64,000 nucleotides of DNA from Methylocystis echinoides (GCF_040687965.1 NZ_CP156086.1:62001-126000), one strand, 5' to 3'. Positions 24,431-33,540 are shown, counted from the first letter of the stretch. The notes: generated by a model not told the origin, from the sequence alone. Made by a program: numbers and translations.

Positions 24431-27409
24431 ATGGATGCGCGCGTCGATTTGTCGAAATCCCCCATCCCCGAGGTTCTCGCGGCGCTGTCGACCGATCCGC
24501 TGAAGGGTCTCGACGCCAAGACGGCCGCCGATCGGCTGGCGCATTTCGGGCCGAATGCGCTGGAAGAGAAGAAGACCAGCGAATGGGTGCTCTTCTTCCG
24601 CTACTTCTGGGGCCCGATCCCCTGGATGATCGAAGCGGCCGCGATCATGGCGCTGGTCGTGCGCGACTGGGGCGATTTCACCATCATCCTCGCCTTGCTC
24701 GTCTTCAACGCGGTGCTCGGCTTCTTTGAAGAGCATCAGGCGTCGAACGCGCTTCAGGCGTTGAAAAACGCGCTGGCGCTCAAAGCCGAGGCGCTGCGCG
24801 ACGGCGTCTGGAGCGAGATCGACGCGACGGACATCGTGCCGGGCGACATCGTCCGCGTGCGGCTGGGCGACGTCGTGCCCGCCGACGCGCGAATCGTTTC
24901 GGGCGATTATCTCAGCGTCGATCAGGCGGCGCTCACGGGCGAGTCGCTTCCCGTCTCCAAGAAGCCGGGCGACATTCTCTATTCGGGCTCGATCGCCAAG
25001 CAGGGCGAGATTCAGGCCGTGGTGACCGAGACCGGCGCGCGCACCTTTTTCGGCCGCACCGCCTCTCTCGTGCAGAGCGCCGGCGCGACCTCGCATTTCC
25101 AGGCCGCTGTGATGCGCATCGGCGATTTCCTCATCGCCGCGGCCGGCGTTCTCGCCGTGATCCTCGTCGCGGTGCAATTGTCGCGCGGCGCCGATGTGCT
25201 GCGTCTCGCGGAATTCGTGCTGATCCTGCTCGTCGCCTCGGTTCCCGTCGCCATGCCGGCGGTGCTTTCCGTCACCATGGCGCTCGGCGCGAAACTGCTG
25301 GCGCGCGAAAAGGCCATCGTCTCGCGCCTCGAGTCGATCGAGGAAATGGCGGGGATGGATATCCTCTGCTCGGACAAGACCGGGACTCTCACGCAAAACA
25401 AATTGACGCTCGGCGAGGTCAGCCCCTGGAAAGGGGCCGATCCCAAGGAGGCGCTGCTCGTCGCCTCGCTCGCCTCCAAGGCGGAGGACCGCGACCCGAT
25501 CGATCTCGCCGTGCTCGCCGGCCTGCACGACGACGCGTCGCTGAAAGCCTATACGCAGTCGGCCTATCAGCCGTTCGATCCGGTGACCAAGCGCACCGAG
25601 GCGACGGCGAAGGGGCCGGACGGCGCGACGTTCAAAGCCGCCAAGGGCGCGCCGCAGGTCATCATGGCGCTCGCCAAACTCGAAGGCGCCGATCTCGACG
25701 CGGCGAACAAGGCCGTCGACGCTTACGCCGCCAAGGGCTTCCGCACATTGGGCGTGGCGCGCACGGACGCGAGCGGCGCCTGGCGCTTTCTGGGCTTCAT
25801 TCCGCTCTATGATCCGCCGCGCGCCGATTCCAAGGAAACAATCGCGCGGGCGGAAGCCTATGGCGTTCGCGTCAAGATGGTCACGGGCGACGACGTCGCC
25901 ATCGCCCAGCAGATCGCCGGCGATCTCGGCCTCGGCACGCGCATCCAGCCGGCGACCCAGCTCTTCGAGGGCGGGGTGGCGAAGGGCGACATTCCAGCCG
26001 ACATTGCTGAGCGCATCGAGGCGGCGGACGGCTTCGCCCGCGTCTTTCCCGAACATAAATATGCGATCGTGAAGGCGTTGCAGGAGCAGGGCCACATCGT
26101 CGGCATGACGGGCGACGGCGTCAACGACGCGCCGGCGCTCAAACAGGCCGACATCGGCGTCGCCGTCTCGGGCGCGACCGACGCGGCGCGCGCCGCCGCC
26201 GCGCTCATTCTCACCGCGCCCGGCCTCTCCACGATCATCCGCGGCATCGAGGAAGCGCGGCGCATCTTCGAGCGCATGATGAGCTATACGCTCTATCGCA
26301 TCGCCATGACGCTCGACATCATGGTGTTCATCGTGCTGGCGACGATCGTCTATGGTTTCTTCCCGCTGACGCCGGTGATGATCATCATGCTGGCGCTGCT
26401 CGACGACATTCCGATCATGGCCATCGCCTTCGACCGGGCGAAGGTGCCGAGCCGTCCGGTGCGCTGGCGGATGGACCGCGTGCTCGTCGTCTCCTCGGTG
26501 CTCGGCGCCCTCGCCGTCCTTCAAAGCTTCGGGCTTCTCGTCCTCGGCCAGAACGTGCTGCATCTCGACGCGCCGCATCTCCAGACGATCCTGTTTTTGC
26601 AGCTCGTCGTCGGCGGTCATCTGATGCTGTTCGTGACGCGCGCCAAGGGCCCGTTCTGGGCGCCGCCCTTCCCGGGAACGGCGCTGTTCTGGGCCATTGT
26701 CGCGACGCAGATCGTCGCGGCGCTGCTCTGCGCCTATGGCGTGCTCGTGCCGGCGCTGCCGTGGGCGCTCATCGGCCTCGTCTGGGCCTACAACCTCGTC
26801 TGGATGTTCGTTCAGGATCTCGCCAAGCTCGCGATCTATCACGAGCTCGACGCGCGCGTGACCAAAGCGACGCCGTTCCTGGCGCGGCTGACCGAGCCGC
26901 TGGGCGCGACCGCGCGCCGACCGGCGGCCGTGTCGCCCGCGGCGCCTGCGCCGTCCCGGCGCGCCGCCGATCATGTGGCGACGGTCCTGGGCCTCGCCGC
27001 CGTCGCGGCGCTCCTTTGGGCCGCCCACATGGCCACGCAGAACGCCGCTTCCCCGGTCGCGAACGAGGCGCCGGCTGCGTCCGCGCCTGCGGCGCCTGCG
27101 GCGGACCCTGCCGAGGACACGGCGCCCCCCGCGCCGGCGCCCTCCGCCGCGCCGCCCGCGCCGGCGAAGACCTCGGCGCAATTGGGCGTTCTCCCCACGG
27201 AGGCGCGCGCGAAAAGCAGATGGCGTCAATTGCAAAAGCGCGCGCCGGGCGTGATCGGCGCGCATCAGCCGACGATCCTGCGCAAGGAGAAAGACGGACA
27301 GACCGCCTGGTTCGTCGAGATCGCCGACTTCAAGGACCGGCTCGAAGCCGCCGCATTCTGCGAGGCCCTTCGCGCCAGGGGCGCGGAATGCGCGCTCGTC
27401 GGCGAGTGA
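24431..27409 (+). CDS. Plasma-membrane H+ P-type ATPase fused to a C-terminal SPOR domain
   Basis: A 992-residue P-type ATPase, type P3A (proton pump) by its N-terminal half. The actuator motif is LTGESLPVSKK, the phosphorylated Asp315 lies in CSDKTGTLTQNK, and the hinge is MTGDGVNDAPALKQADIGVAVSG. The enzyme core ends near residue 840. The protein then continues in the same frame: a further membrane helix (about 851-867), an Ala/Pro-rich linker (about 870-915), and a domain of about 70 residues. That domain ends WFVEIADFKDRLEAAAFCEALRARGAECALVGE, which fits the SPOR (sporulation-related repeat) peptidoglycan-binding fold. No stop or frameshift separates the parts. P3A pumps normally end after their last helices, so the SPOR extension is unusual. 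An intrinsic terminator follows at 27420-27451. Confidence 0.92.
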   Translation: MDARVDLSKSPIPEVLAALSTDPLKGLDAKTAADRLAHFGPNALEEKKTSEWVLFFRYFWGPIPWMIEAAAIMALVVRDWGDFTIILALLVFNAVLGFFEEHQASNALQALKNALALKAEALRDGVWSEIDATDIVPGDIVRVRLGDVVPADARIVSGDYLSVDQAALTGESLPVSKKPGDILYSGSIAKQGEIQAVVTETGARTFFGRTASLVQSAGATSHFQAAVMRIGDFLIAAAGVLAVILVAVQLSRGADVLRLAEFVLILLVASVPVAMPAVLSVTMALGAKLLAREKAIVSRLESIEEMAGMDILCSDKTGTLTQNKLTLGEVSPWKGADPKEALLVASLASKAEDRDPIDLAVLAGLHDDASLKAYTQSAYQPFDPVTKRTEATAKGPDGATFKAAKGAPQVIMALAKLEGADLDAANKAVDAYAAKGFRTLGVARTDASGAWRFLGFIPLYDPPRADSKETIARAEAYGVRVKMVTGDDVAIAQQIAGDLGLGTRIQPATQLFEGGVAKGDIPADIAERIEAADGFARVFPEHKYAIVKALQEQGHIVGMTGDGVNDAPALKQADIGVAVSGATDAARAAAALILTAPGLSTIIRGIEEARRIFERMMSYTLYRIAMTLDIMVFIVLATIVYGFFPLTPVMIIMLALLDDIPIMAIAFDRAKVPSRPVRWRMDRVLVVSSVLGALAVLQSFGLLVLGQNVLHLDAPHLQTILFLQLVVGGHLMLFVTRAKGPFWAPPFPGTALFWAIVATQIVAALLCAYGVLVPALPWALIGLVWAYNLVWMFVQDLAKLAIYHELDARVTKATPFLARLTEPLGATARRPAAVSPAAPAPSRRAADHVATVLGLAAVAALLWAAHMATQNAASPVANEAPAASAPAAPAADPAEDTAPPAPAPSAAPPAPAKTSAQLGVLPTEARAKSRWRQLQKRAPGVIGAHQPTILRKEKDGQTAWFVEIADFKDRLEAAAFCEALRARGAECALVGE

Positions 27410-27419
27410 CGGTCGAAGG

Positions 27420-27451
27420 CGCGCGGGCGCCATCGGCCCGCGCGTCTTTTT
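27420..27451 (+). terminator. Intrinsic terminator after the P-type ATPase gene
   Basis: A 9-bp stem CGCGCGGGC/GCCCGCGCG with a 7-base loop is followed by TCTTTTT. It ends the ppk2-MFS-ATPase transcript. Confidence 0.85.
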
Positions 27452-27529
27452 GGCGTGCTGTGGGAAAAGGCCGGCGGATAGCGCGTCGAACGCCGTGACA
27501 AAGCGCCGCCGTCGGCTAGGATTTCGATC

Positions 27530-28612
27530 GTGTACGTCCTTGATTCGCTCCCCGCGCGCGACCCGCCCGCCGCTGTCGACGCGCCTCACCGGCGCGCCGC
27601 CCGCGCCCGCCGAGGGGCGGAGCCGGCGGCTGGGAAGGGCGCATCCATTCCCCCGCTCCCGCATTGGGCGCGGCGTTCCGGCGCGGATCGCGACGCGGCG
27701 TCGTTTTTCGCCGGCGCGGCCCTCGCCCTCTTCGATCAGATCCTGCGCGGCGCCTACGGGGCCGAAGCGTCGAGCGGCGCAAACGACGCCGCCGAGCCCG
27801 CCTTCGCGGGCTGCCTGCGCCAGCGCCTGGCGCTGCGCGCCGCCGAGAGCTGCGCGACGCTGTCGCGATTGCGCGAGGACGCGCTGGCCCTGCGCGACGC
27901 CGAGCATCTGGCGATGGGCGGCCAGATCAGCCCGGCGGGGCGCCTGCATCGGCTGTTTCGGCTCTGTGCGGCCCCTCCCGTCGCAGGGCTCGACGCGGCG
28001 ACGCTGGCGCGGGCGGGCGCGGCGCTCGGCCTGCCGGAGATCGACTCAGCCGGCGCCGCCAGGGCCTTGCAGGGCTGCGCGGCCGATGCGCCCGAGCCGC
28101 TCGCCGCCGCCGCCCAGGCCAGCGCCGCCGCCCTGAAGCTTTGCGCGGGCGCCTCGGCGCTCGACGCGGAAATCTTCGCGCTCTTCGTCGCCGATCTCGT
28201 TTTGGCGCGCCGTCTCGACTGGGCGCGCCCCGTCCCCTTGCTCGCCGCCGTCGTCGCCCATCCCGCGCTCCGGCGCGGGGCAGGGGGCCGGCGCCCGCGA
28301 CCCTTGGACGATGATTGGCCGGCGGCCGTCGCGCAGGGTTACGGCCTCGCGCTTCTCGACGCCCATGCGCTTGCCGCCGATCTGGCGCGGCGGGCGCAAA
28401 AGCTTCTCGCCGTCGCGCCGGCGTTGCGGGCGAAGGGCGCGCGCCGCGTCGTCGACCTGCTGCTGGCCGACGACGCCGTCACGCCCGCGGCCGCCGCGGC
28501 CCGCGCTGGCCTCTCCGATCGCGCCGCCCGGCGCCTCTTCGACCGGCTCGTCGCGCTCGAAGCCGTGCGCGAACTCACCGGCCGCGACAGCTTCAGGATT
28601 TACGGCCTATGA
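27530..28612 (+). CDS. DUF1403 family protein
   Basis: A 360-residue DUF1403 protein with a long Ala/Arg-rich N-terminus. Mostly helical segments run through the middle. The C-terminal region, DAVTPAAAAARAGLSDRAARRLFDRLVALEAVRELTGRDSFRIYGL, looks like a winged HTH. GTG 27530 follows AGGA at a suitable distance. It overlaps the ScpB-like gene by ATGA. DUF1403 genes recur in rhizobial replicons beside ScpB-like genes; a part in chromosome organisation or DNA binding is plausible but not proven. Confidence 0.82.
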   Translation: MYVLDSLPARDPPAAVDAPHRRAARARRGAEPAAGKGASIPPLPHWARRSGADRDAASFFAGAALALFDQILRGAYGAEASSGANDAAEPAFAGCLRQRLALRAAESCATLSRLREDALALRDAEHLAMGGQISPAGRLHRLFRLCAAPPVAGLDAATLARAGAALGLPEIDSAGAARALQGCAADAPEPLAAAAQASAAALKLCAGASALDAEIFALFVADLVLARRLDWARPVPLLAAVVAHPALRRGAGGRRPRPLDDDWPAAVAQGYGLALLDAHALAADLARRAQKLLAVAPALRAKGARRVVDLLLADDAVTPAAAAARAGLSDRAARRLFDRLVALEAVRELTGRDSFRIYGL

Positions 28613-29295
28613 GCCGCGCCGCGACATCCGCCCGTCTCGACCGCGACCTTCCCGACCTGCCGGCGGGCATGCGCTGGCGCGAATGGATGATGCGCGCCGA
28701 GGCGGCGATCTTCGCCTCGCCCAAGCCCGTGCCGCGCGAGACGCTCGCCGGGATCGTCGGCGACGCCTGCCGGCTCGACGCGCTCATCGCCGACATCAAC
28801 GACGAGCTGAAGGCGCGCCCGTACGAGATCGTCTTCGTCGCGGGCGGCTTTCAGTTTCGCACACGTCCGCGCTGCGCCGAGACGCTGCGCGCGCTGGCCG
28901 GCGCAAGAGACGCCGGGCCGCCGGCCTTCACCAAGCTCGAAATGCTGGCGCTCTCGGCCATCGCCTATCAGCAGCCGATCACCCGCGCCGGGCTCTCGCG
29001 TCTCGTCGGCCACGACATCAGCCGCGACATTCTCGGCCGGTTGAAAAACACAGGGGTCATCGCGGCGGGCCCGCGCGCGCCGCAGCCCGGCGCGCCGATC
29101 GCCTGGGTGACGACGCCGCGCTTCCTCGAAGTCTTTGCGCTCGGGAGCCTGCGGGATCTCCCTGATCTCGACGCCATGGCGGCGGACGACGCGTCGTCGG
29201 GAGAGGTCGAGGACAGCGTCGAGGCCGCGCTCGACGACGCGCTCGGGCTGATCGAGGAGGGCGCCGACGACGCGCAAGACGACGCAAGCCTTTAG
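28609..29295 (+). CDS. ScpB-like SMC-complex protein
   Basis: A 228-residue ScpB-family protein. The core FTKLEMLALSAIAYQQPITRAGLSRLVGHDISRDILGRLKNTGVIAAGPR is the winged-helix region of ScpB. ScpB normally binds the ScpA kleisin of the SMC condensin. In Rhizobiales the housekeeping scpB usually sits with scpA in a different cluster, so this copy, coupled to DUF1403, may be a paralogue with another partner. No scpA or smc gene is in the window. Confidence 0.88.
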   Translation: MSRAATSARLDRDLPDLPAGMRWREWMMRAEAAIFASPKPVPRETLAGIVGDACRLDALIADINDELKARPYEIVFVAGGFQFRTRPRCAETLRALAGARDAGPPAFTKLEMLALSAIAYQQPITRAGLSRLVGHDISRDILGRLKNTGVIAAGPRAPQPGAPIAWVTTPRFLEVFALGSLRDLPDLDAMAADDASSGEVEDSVEAALDDALGLIEEGADDAQDDASL

Positions 29296-29486
29296 GTGAG
29301 GCCTTAGGTGAGGCGACAGCCCGTCGCCGCTGTTTTTCAAAGCGCGCCGCTGCGGCTTTCGACCCGCGCCGCCGTCAAAGATATGCGCGCGCCCGCCGCG
29401 CCCCTCCGACGCCGTCGCCCCCGTCGTCGCGACAGGGAGCGGGCTCTACATCGCCATTCTGGCGTGACGTTTCAGAGGGCACGGCC

Positions 29487-30305
29487 ATGTTCGTGACGAT
29501 CGACATTGGCGGAACCAAGACGCGCATCGGCTGCGCCCATGATTTCGACGCGCTCGGCCCCGTCGCTATTTTCCCGACGGCCCCCGATTATGCGCAAGGC
29601 CTCGACGCGCTCGTCGCGGCGGTGACAAAGCTTGCGGGCGGCAGGCTCGGCGGCGTAGCGGTGGGGGCGCCGGGCGTTCTGTCGCGGGACAGGCGCCAAA
29701 TCGTCCATGCGCAAAATCTCCCGCGCTGGAACGGAGCGGCGCTCGCCGACGATCTGGAAAGGGCCCTGGGCGCGCCGGTGATCCTGGAAAACGACACGGC
29801 GCTGGTCGGGCTCGGCGAGGCGACGGTCGGGGCCGGCAAGGGCGCCGCCATCGTCGCCTATGTCACCGTCTCCACCGGCGTGAACGGCGCGCGCTTCGTC
29901 GACGGCGCGCTCGACCGCGCCGCCTTCGGATTCGAAATCGGCGAGCAGCTTCTGGGTTGCGGCGCGAGCGCGCGCACGCTGGAGGATCTCGTTTCAGGCC
30001 GCGCCATCGAAGCGCGCTTCGGCGCGCCGCCGGCTACTCTGGGCAAGGAGCATCCAGTGTGGGCGGAGCTCGCGGAAATCGTCGCAGTGGGGCTTCACAA
30101 TACGATCGCCTACTGGTCTCCCGAAAGGATCGTCGTCGGCGGCTCCATGATCGGAGAGGTCGGCGTTTCTCTCGAACGCATCGAGGTCCAATTGAAGCGC
30201 CTGCGGCACAAGAATCCGGCGCTGCCCGAGATTGTGCGCGCCGCGCTCGGCGATCTCGGCGGATTGTGGGGCGGGCTCGCACATTTGCGGGGGCGTTTGA
30301 CCTGA
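29487..30305 (+). CDS. ROK-family sugar kinase-like protein
   Basis: A 272-residue ROK-family protein. The phosphate-1 motif is FVTIDIGGTKTRIG near the N-terminus, and the acidic ENDTALVGLGEATVGAG segment carries the catalytic Asp in END. The canonical ROK zinc-binding motif CxCGxxGCxE is replaced by LLGCGASARTLED, so the zinc site seems missing. Sugars such as glucose or mannose are usual substrates; this one may have different specificity. It is alone, in a gap between the ScpB-like gene and convergent phnA-like genes. Confidence 0.85.
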   Translation: MFVTIDIGGTKTRIGCAHDFDALGPVAIFPTAPDYAQGLDALVAAVTKLAGGRLGGVAVGAPGVLSRDRRQIVHAQNLPRWNGAALADDLERALGAPVILENDTALVGLGEATVGAGKGAAIVAYVTVSTGVNGARFVDGALDRAAFGFEIGEQLLGCGASARTLEDLVSGRAIEARFGAPPATLGKEHPVWAELAEIVAVGLHNTIAYWSPERIVVGGSMIGEVGVSLERIEVQLKRLRHKNPALPEIVRAALGDLGGLWGGLAHLRGRLT

Positions 30306-30327
30306 CGCCGAACGATTGGCCGCAACT

Positions 30328-30546
30328 TCACGCTTTCTTGAGGAACTCCGTCCTCAACACGAGATCCTTGATCTTCTCGGCGCGACATTCGATCTCCGCC
30401 GGATCGCCGGTCAGACGAATATTCTTGATGAGCGTGCCACGCTTCAAGACCGTCGAGGTCCCTTTCACCTTCAGATCCTTTATCACCGTCACGGAATCGC
30501 CGTCCTTCAATTCCGTTCCGTTGCTGTCTCTCACGATCTCGGTCAT
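30328..30546 (-). CDS. PhnA/YjdN C-terminal-domain protein
   Basis: A 72-residue protein consisting of the PhnA_PF03831-type domain: VRDSNGTELKDGDSVTVIKDLKVKGTSTVLKRGT and then IKNIRLTGDPAEIEC. Full-length PhnA has an N-terminal zinc ribbon that is absent here. The start ATG 30546 is fixed by GGAGTAAAA. Function is unknown despite the historical phosphonate name. It converges with the ROK gene. Confidence 0.85.
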   Translation of the reverse strand: MTEIVRDSNGTELKDGDSVTVIKDLKVKGTSTVLKRGTLIKNIRLTGDPAEIECRAEKIKDLVLRTEFLKKA

Positions 30547-30624
30547 TTTTACTCCAATGTCGCGTCGGCATGTTGCATGGCGAGACGTCGACGGCAAGTC
30601 TACGAACACATCGCCGCGACACGA

Positions 30625-31143
30625 TCACCGGGGCCTGAAACGCGCGCAGGCGGCTTGCGGCCCTGTGGAAGGCGTAGGCGGGGCCGAGACTTTGTCCAGC
30701 GTTGGACGCATCGGACGATGCACGACGGGAAAGGCGACGCCGAGAACCAAGCCCCAGAGCAGCATTCCGAGCAGAAGCCCAACGGCGGGATAGCCGGTCA
30801 GAATGGGCTGCGGCGGCAGCCATTGCAGGAGCGGGATGGGCCCGAGCATCCACAAGACGAAGCCGAACGCCATTCCAAAGAGCCAGCCTCCGCGCGGGTC
30901 GTTCGCCGCCCGCTGAAACAGCCAACCATACAGCACGCCGCCAAAGAGCATCATGCCGATATAGCCGAGAGCTGCGGCGACGATCGAGAAGTTCGCGGCG
31001 CGGCCAAGGGCGTCGAGCGACTTGAACGCATGCAGCAACCACAAGGCTGGAACGTCGGCGACGAGGCTCGCCGCCGCGCCGGCCAGCAGGGGACGCTGCG
31101 TCGGACCTGCGTCGAGTCCATGCGCGAGCAGGATCTTAAGCAT
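30625..31143 (-). CDS. Hypothetical four-helix membrane protein
   Basis: A 172-residue protein with about four hydrophobic segments. Examples are AAGAAASLVADVPALWLL, ANFSIVAAALGYIGMMLFGGVLYGWLF, GWLFGMAFGFVLWMLGPI and GLLLGMLLWGLVLGVAFPVV. Its start overlaps the end of the membrane-GH1 gene by 8 bases. The helices, with repeated small-residue GM/GLVLG motifs, resemble the N-terminal membrane part of that fusion protein. I do not recognise a named family. Confidence 0.75.
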   Translation of the reverse strand: MLKILLAHGLDAGPTQRPLLAGAAASLVADVPALWLLHAFKSLDALGRAANFSIVAAALGYIGMMLFGGVLYGWLFQRAANDPRGGWLFGMAFGFVLWMLGPIPLLQWLPPQPILTGYPAVGLLLGMLLWGLVLGVAFPVVHRPMRPTLDKVSAPPTPSTGPQAACARFRPR

Positions 31144-32935
31144 GACGCCTTTTCCCTGGCGCGGTCGTCAGCCGGGCCGCGTTCAGCACAGTCTCGATGG
31201 CGGGCGCCTGCTGAAGGTCGGACTCGAAGAGGCTGATCAGATGCCGATAGGCCAGGCCGACGAGGCGGGGATCGCGGTTGAGATCGAACAGCCCAACCGG
31301 ATTGACGTTTCCGAGAGGCTCGCGCAGCGCGATGTCCCAGTCGATCTGGTCGGTGAGCGAATACCAGGTGAAGCCGACGATCGGCACGCCGCTTTGGCGC
31401 ATGAGCTGCACATTGTGCCACTGCCGCCACAACCAGCGCGGGGCGTCGCGCGCGTCCAGGCGGTTCGTCTCAGTGTGCATCATGGGCCGCTGGTAGCGCT
31501 CGTAATACTGACGGGCGATGACGAACCAGCCAAACAACTCCCCGAGCGCCCGCGCGTCGCCGGACGCGTCGATGAGCTTTTCGTTCCATTCGTAATAATC
31601 GACGCCGAGGATGGCGCGCGCGCCGACGTCCTGCTGCATGAACCATGCGTATTCCTCGGCCGGCATGCCATTTTGCAGGAGATACTCCCGCATGTCGGCG
31701 CGAACGCCGCGGGCGTAGAGCAAATCGAGGGCGAGGAAGCGTCGCTCGTTCTCGAAATCGGCTTTGTCGCGGACCTTGCGATCGGGACAGCAGGGCTGGA
31801 AAAACTCGCCGCTCTCGCTGTTGACGAACACCGCATCGGGCCGCGCCGCCGCGATTTCCTGCATCATCAGCACGCTGGCTTTGGCGAGATGCCGGATGGC
31901 GGTGACGAAGGCGCGCTCGTCCCGGCATTGCTCGTTCCACAGGCCCTCGAGCGCGCTGAATCTCGCGCACACATACATTTCGTTGACCGGCGTGTAGAAG
32001 CGCACCCAGTCATAACGACGGACGAAGGCGCGCGCATAGTCGGCGAGCGCCTGCGGCGTTTCGGGATTCTGGAAGTTTCCCAGCCAATCCGGCAGGCCGA
32101 AGTGGCAGAGGTCCATGATCGGCGTGACGCCGAGCCGCTGCATCTCGGCCGCGACCTCGTCGAGAAAGGCCCAGTCGTATTGGCCTCTACGCTGGTTCAC
32201 GAGGTGCAGCGGCGGGCCGTAGCGCAGATAGCGCAGGCCCAGATCGCGCACGAGCGCGAGATCGGCGCGCCAGTGGCGATAGTGGCCGCAGGCGGCCATC
32301 TCGTCCAAACGCCAACGTCCGCCGTCGAGCGTCGGATAACTGCATTCGACGCCGGTCGCGAACATGAAACGGTCCTCGGCCGGTTGGGGCGCGCAGGCGA
32401 TGGGACGATGCGGCCGATGCGCTCCGGCAGCGAGGCGCGTTCCCCGCGCCGCCGCATAACCGACGGGCCTGACATAGACGAGACCGAGAACCGCGCCCCA
32501 GATGAGATGGCCGACAATGATCGCTGCGGGCTCGTGCAGTCCGCCCGAAACGCCGAACAGGCCCGAATAAGGCAAGGCGCCGCTGCGGACGAGCGGGTGC
32601 ATGAGTTCGAACTGCGGGTGCATGATGAAGAGCGCCAGAGGCATCGGCACAAAGGCGAACAGCAAGCCTTGCAGAACCGGCGGCGCCGCCAGGACGGACC
32701 AGAAAAAATACGCGTAAAAGACGCCCCAGATCGCGCCGACGAGCAGATGCAGGGACATGCCCGCCGGCCACCAGGCCCAGGCGCGGCCATGCGGGAAGGC
32801 CAGCGTGCCGAGCGTCCCCACAATATCGAAGGAGGGGACGCCGGCAAGGATGAGCGGGCGCGCCGCAACCTCCCACGCAATGGCTCCGGCCATGCCGGCG
32901 AGGACTGCTTTGCGATAGGCGACATGACGAATCAT
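31136..32935 (-). CDS. Membrane-anchored GH1-like glycoside hydrolase fusion
   Basis: A 599-residue fusion. Residues 1 to about 160 form several membrane helices (for example HLLVGAIWGVFYAYFFW and IIVGHLIWGAVLGLVYV). From about residue 190 a (beta/alpha)8 glycosidase of GH1 type follows. The acid/base Glu319 lies in YTPVNEMY, and the nucleophile candidate Glu489 lies in MMHTETNRL. Substrate-tunnel segments such as LPDWLGNFQNPE are also typical. GH1 enzymes are usually soluble and about 450 residues, so the N-terminal membrane domain is unusual. The substrate is not known; a lipid-linked or envelope glycoside is a guess. It is cotranscribed with the 172-residue membrane protein. Confidence 0.85.
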   Translation of the reverse strand: MIRHVAYRKAVLAGMAGAIAWEVAARPLILAGVPSFDIVGTLGTLAFPHGRAWAWWPAGMSLHLLVGAIWGVFYAYFFWSVLAAPPVLQGLLFAFVPMPLALFIMHPQFELMHPLVRSGALPYSGLFGVSGGLHEPAAIIVGHLIWGAVLGLVYVRPVGYAAARGTRLAAGAHRPHRPIACAPQPAEDRFMFATGVECSYPTLDGGRWRLDEMAACGHYRHWRADLALVRDLGLRYLRYGPPLHLVNQRRGQYDWAFLDEVAAEMQRLGVTPIMDLCHFGLPDWLGNFQNPETPQALADYARAFVRRYDWVRFYTPVNEMYVCARFSALEGLWNEQCRDERAFVTAIRHLAKASVLMMQEIAAARPDAVFVNSESGEFFQPCCPDRKVRDKADFENERRFLALDLLYARGVRADMREYLLQNGMPAEEYAWFMQQDVGARAILGVDYYEWNEKLIDASGDARALGELFGWFVIARQYYERYQRPMMHTETNRLDARDAPRWLWRQWHNVQLMRQSGVPIVGFTWYSLTDQIDWDIALREPLGNVNPVGLFDLNRDPRLVGLAYRHLISLFESDLQQAPAIETVLNAARLTTAPGKRRHA

Positions 32936-32986
32936 CGCCCGCCTGCTCCTGCGCCCGCCGCTGCGCTAACGAGCCGCCGTCATCGC

Positions 32987-33007
32987 TTCGAAAAACGCAT
33001 TTTCGAA
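32987..33007. promoter_or_regulatory. Inverted repeat upstream of the membrane-GH1 gene
   Basis: Perfect 8-base arms TTCGAAAA/TTTTCGAA are separated by 5 bases. The repeat lies about 52 bases before the GH1 gene's start, in a position suitable for an operator. Confidence 0.4.
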
Positions 33008-33068
33008 ACCCCGCATGGCTGGTGAGGTTCCGACCGGCGCGGCGCCGCCGCCACCGCAGGGCTCGACG

Positions 33069-33338
33069 CTAGCCGCGGGAGAAACCCGCCATGCCGACGA
33101 GCGCCAACGGAAAAATGACGATCAGGCTCAGCAGGATGAGCATGACGGTTGCGGCCGGAAACAAATAAACCGCCAGAACCAGCACAACGGCGAGCGCAGC
33201 GAGAATCTGTCTCGACTTCTCTCTGCCGTATTCGAGTTTGCGCGCCAATTGCGCGGTGGACTGAACCCAAAAGCGCAGCGGCTGCGCTTCGTCCGCCATG
33301 AGCACGACTTCGATCCGATCAGGTTGGGGAGGCGCCAT
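33069..33338 (-). CDS. Hypothetical small membrane protein
   Basis: An 89-residue protein with a soluble N-terminus (MAPPQPDRIEVVLMADEAQP) and two adjacent hydrophobic segments toward the C-terminus (ILAALAVVLVLAVYLFPAATVMLILLSLIVIFPLALVGMAGF). The start ATG 33338 follows GGAGAG. It diverges from the Na/Pi transporter gene; no family was recognised. Confidence 0.7.
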   Translation of the reverse strand: MAPPQPDRIEVVLMADEAQPLRFWVQSTAQLARKLEYGREKSRQILAALAVVLVLAVYLFPAATVMLILLSLIVIFPLALVGMAGFSRG

Positions 33339-33540
33339 CGATTTTCTCTCCTGCTCGCGCCGCGTCGCAAAGACCATAACAAATTCGCGAAGGCGCGTCC
33401 CCGCGGGAGCGGCGGCGAACGGGATTGCGGAGCAAAACGCGAGAAGACGCCGGCCGCCACAGCGTGATCTTGTCGGCGCGCTCGAAACTCGTCAAAGTAA
33501 AGCTGTTGGTTTTTTCTTTTGCAGACGCGAGTCGCTCGAA

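Noticed and set aside
24266-27949. 1227-codon frame antisense to the P-type ATPase gene
   Set aside because: Low-complexity Arg/Gly/Glu-rich translation typical of a shadow frame; the sense strand has complete P-type motifs.
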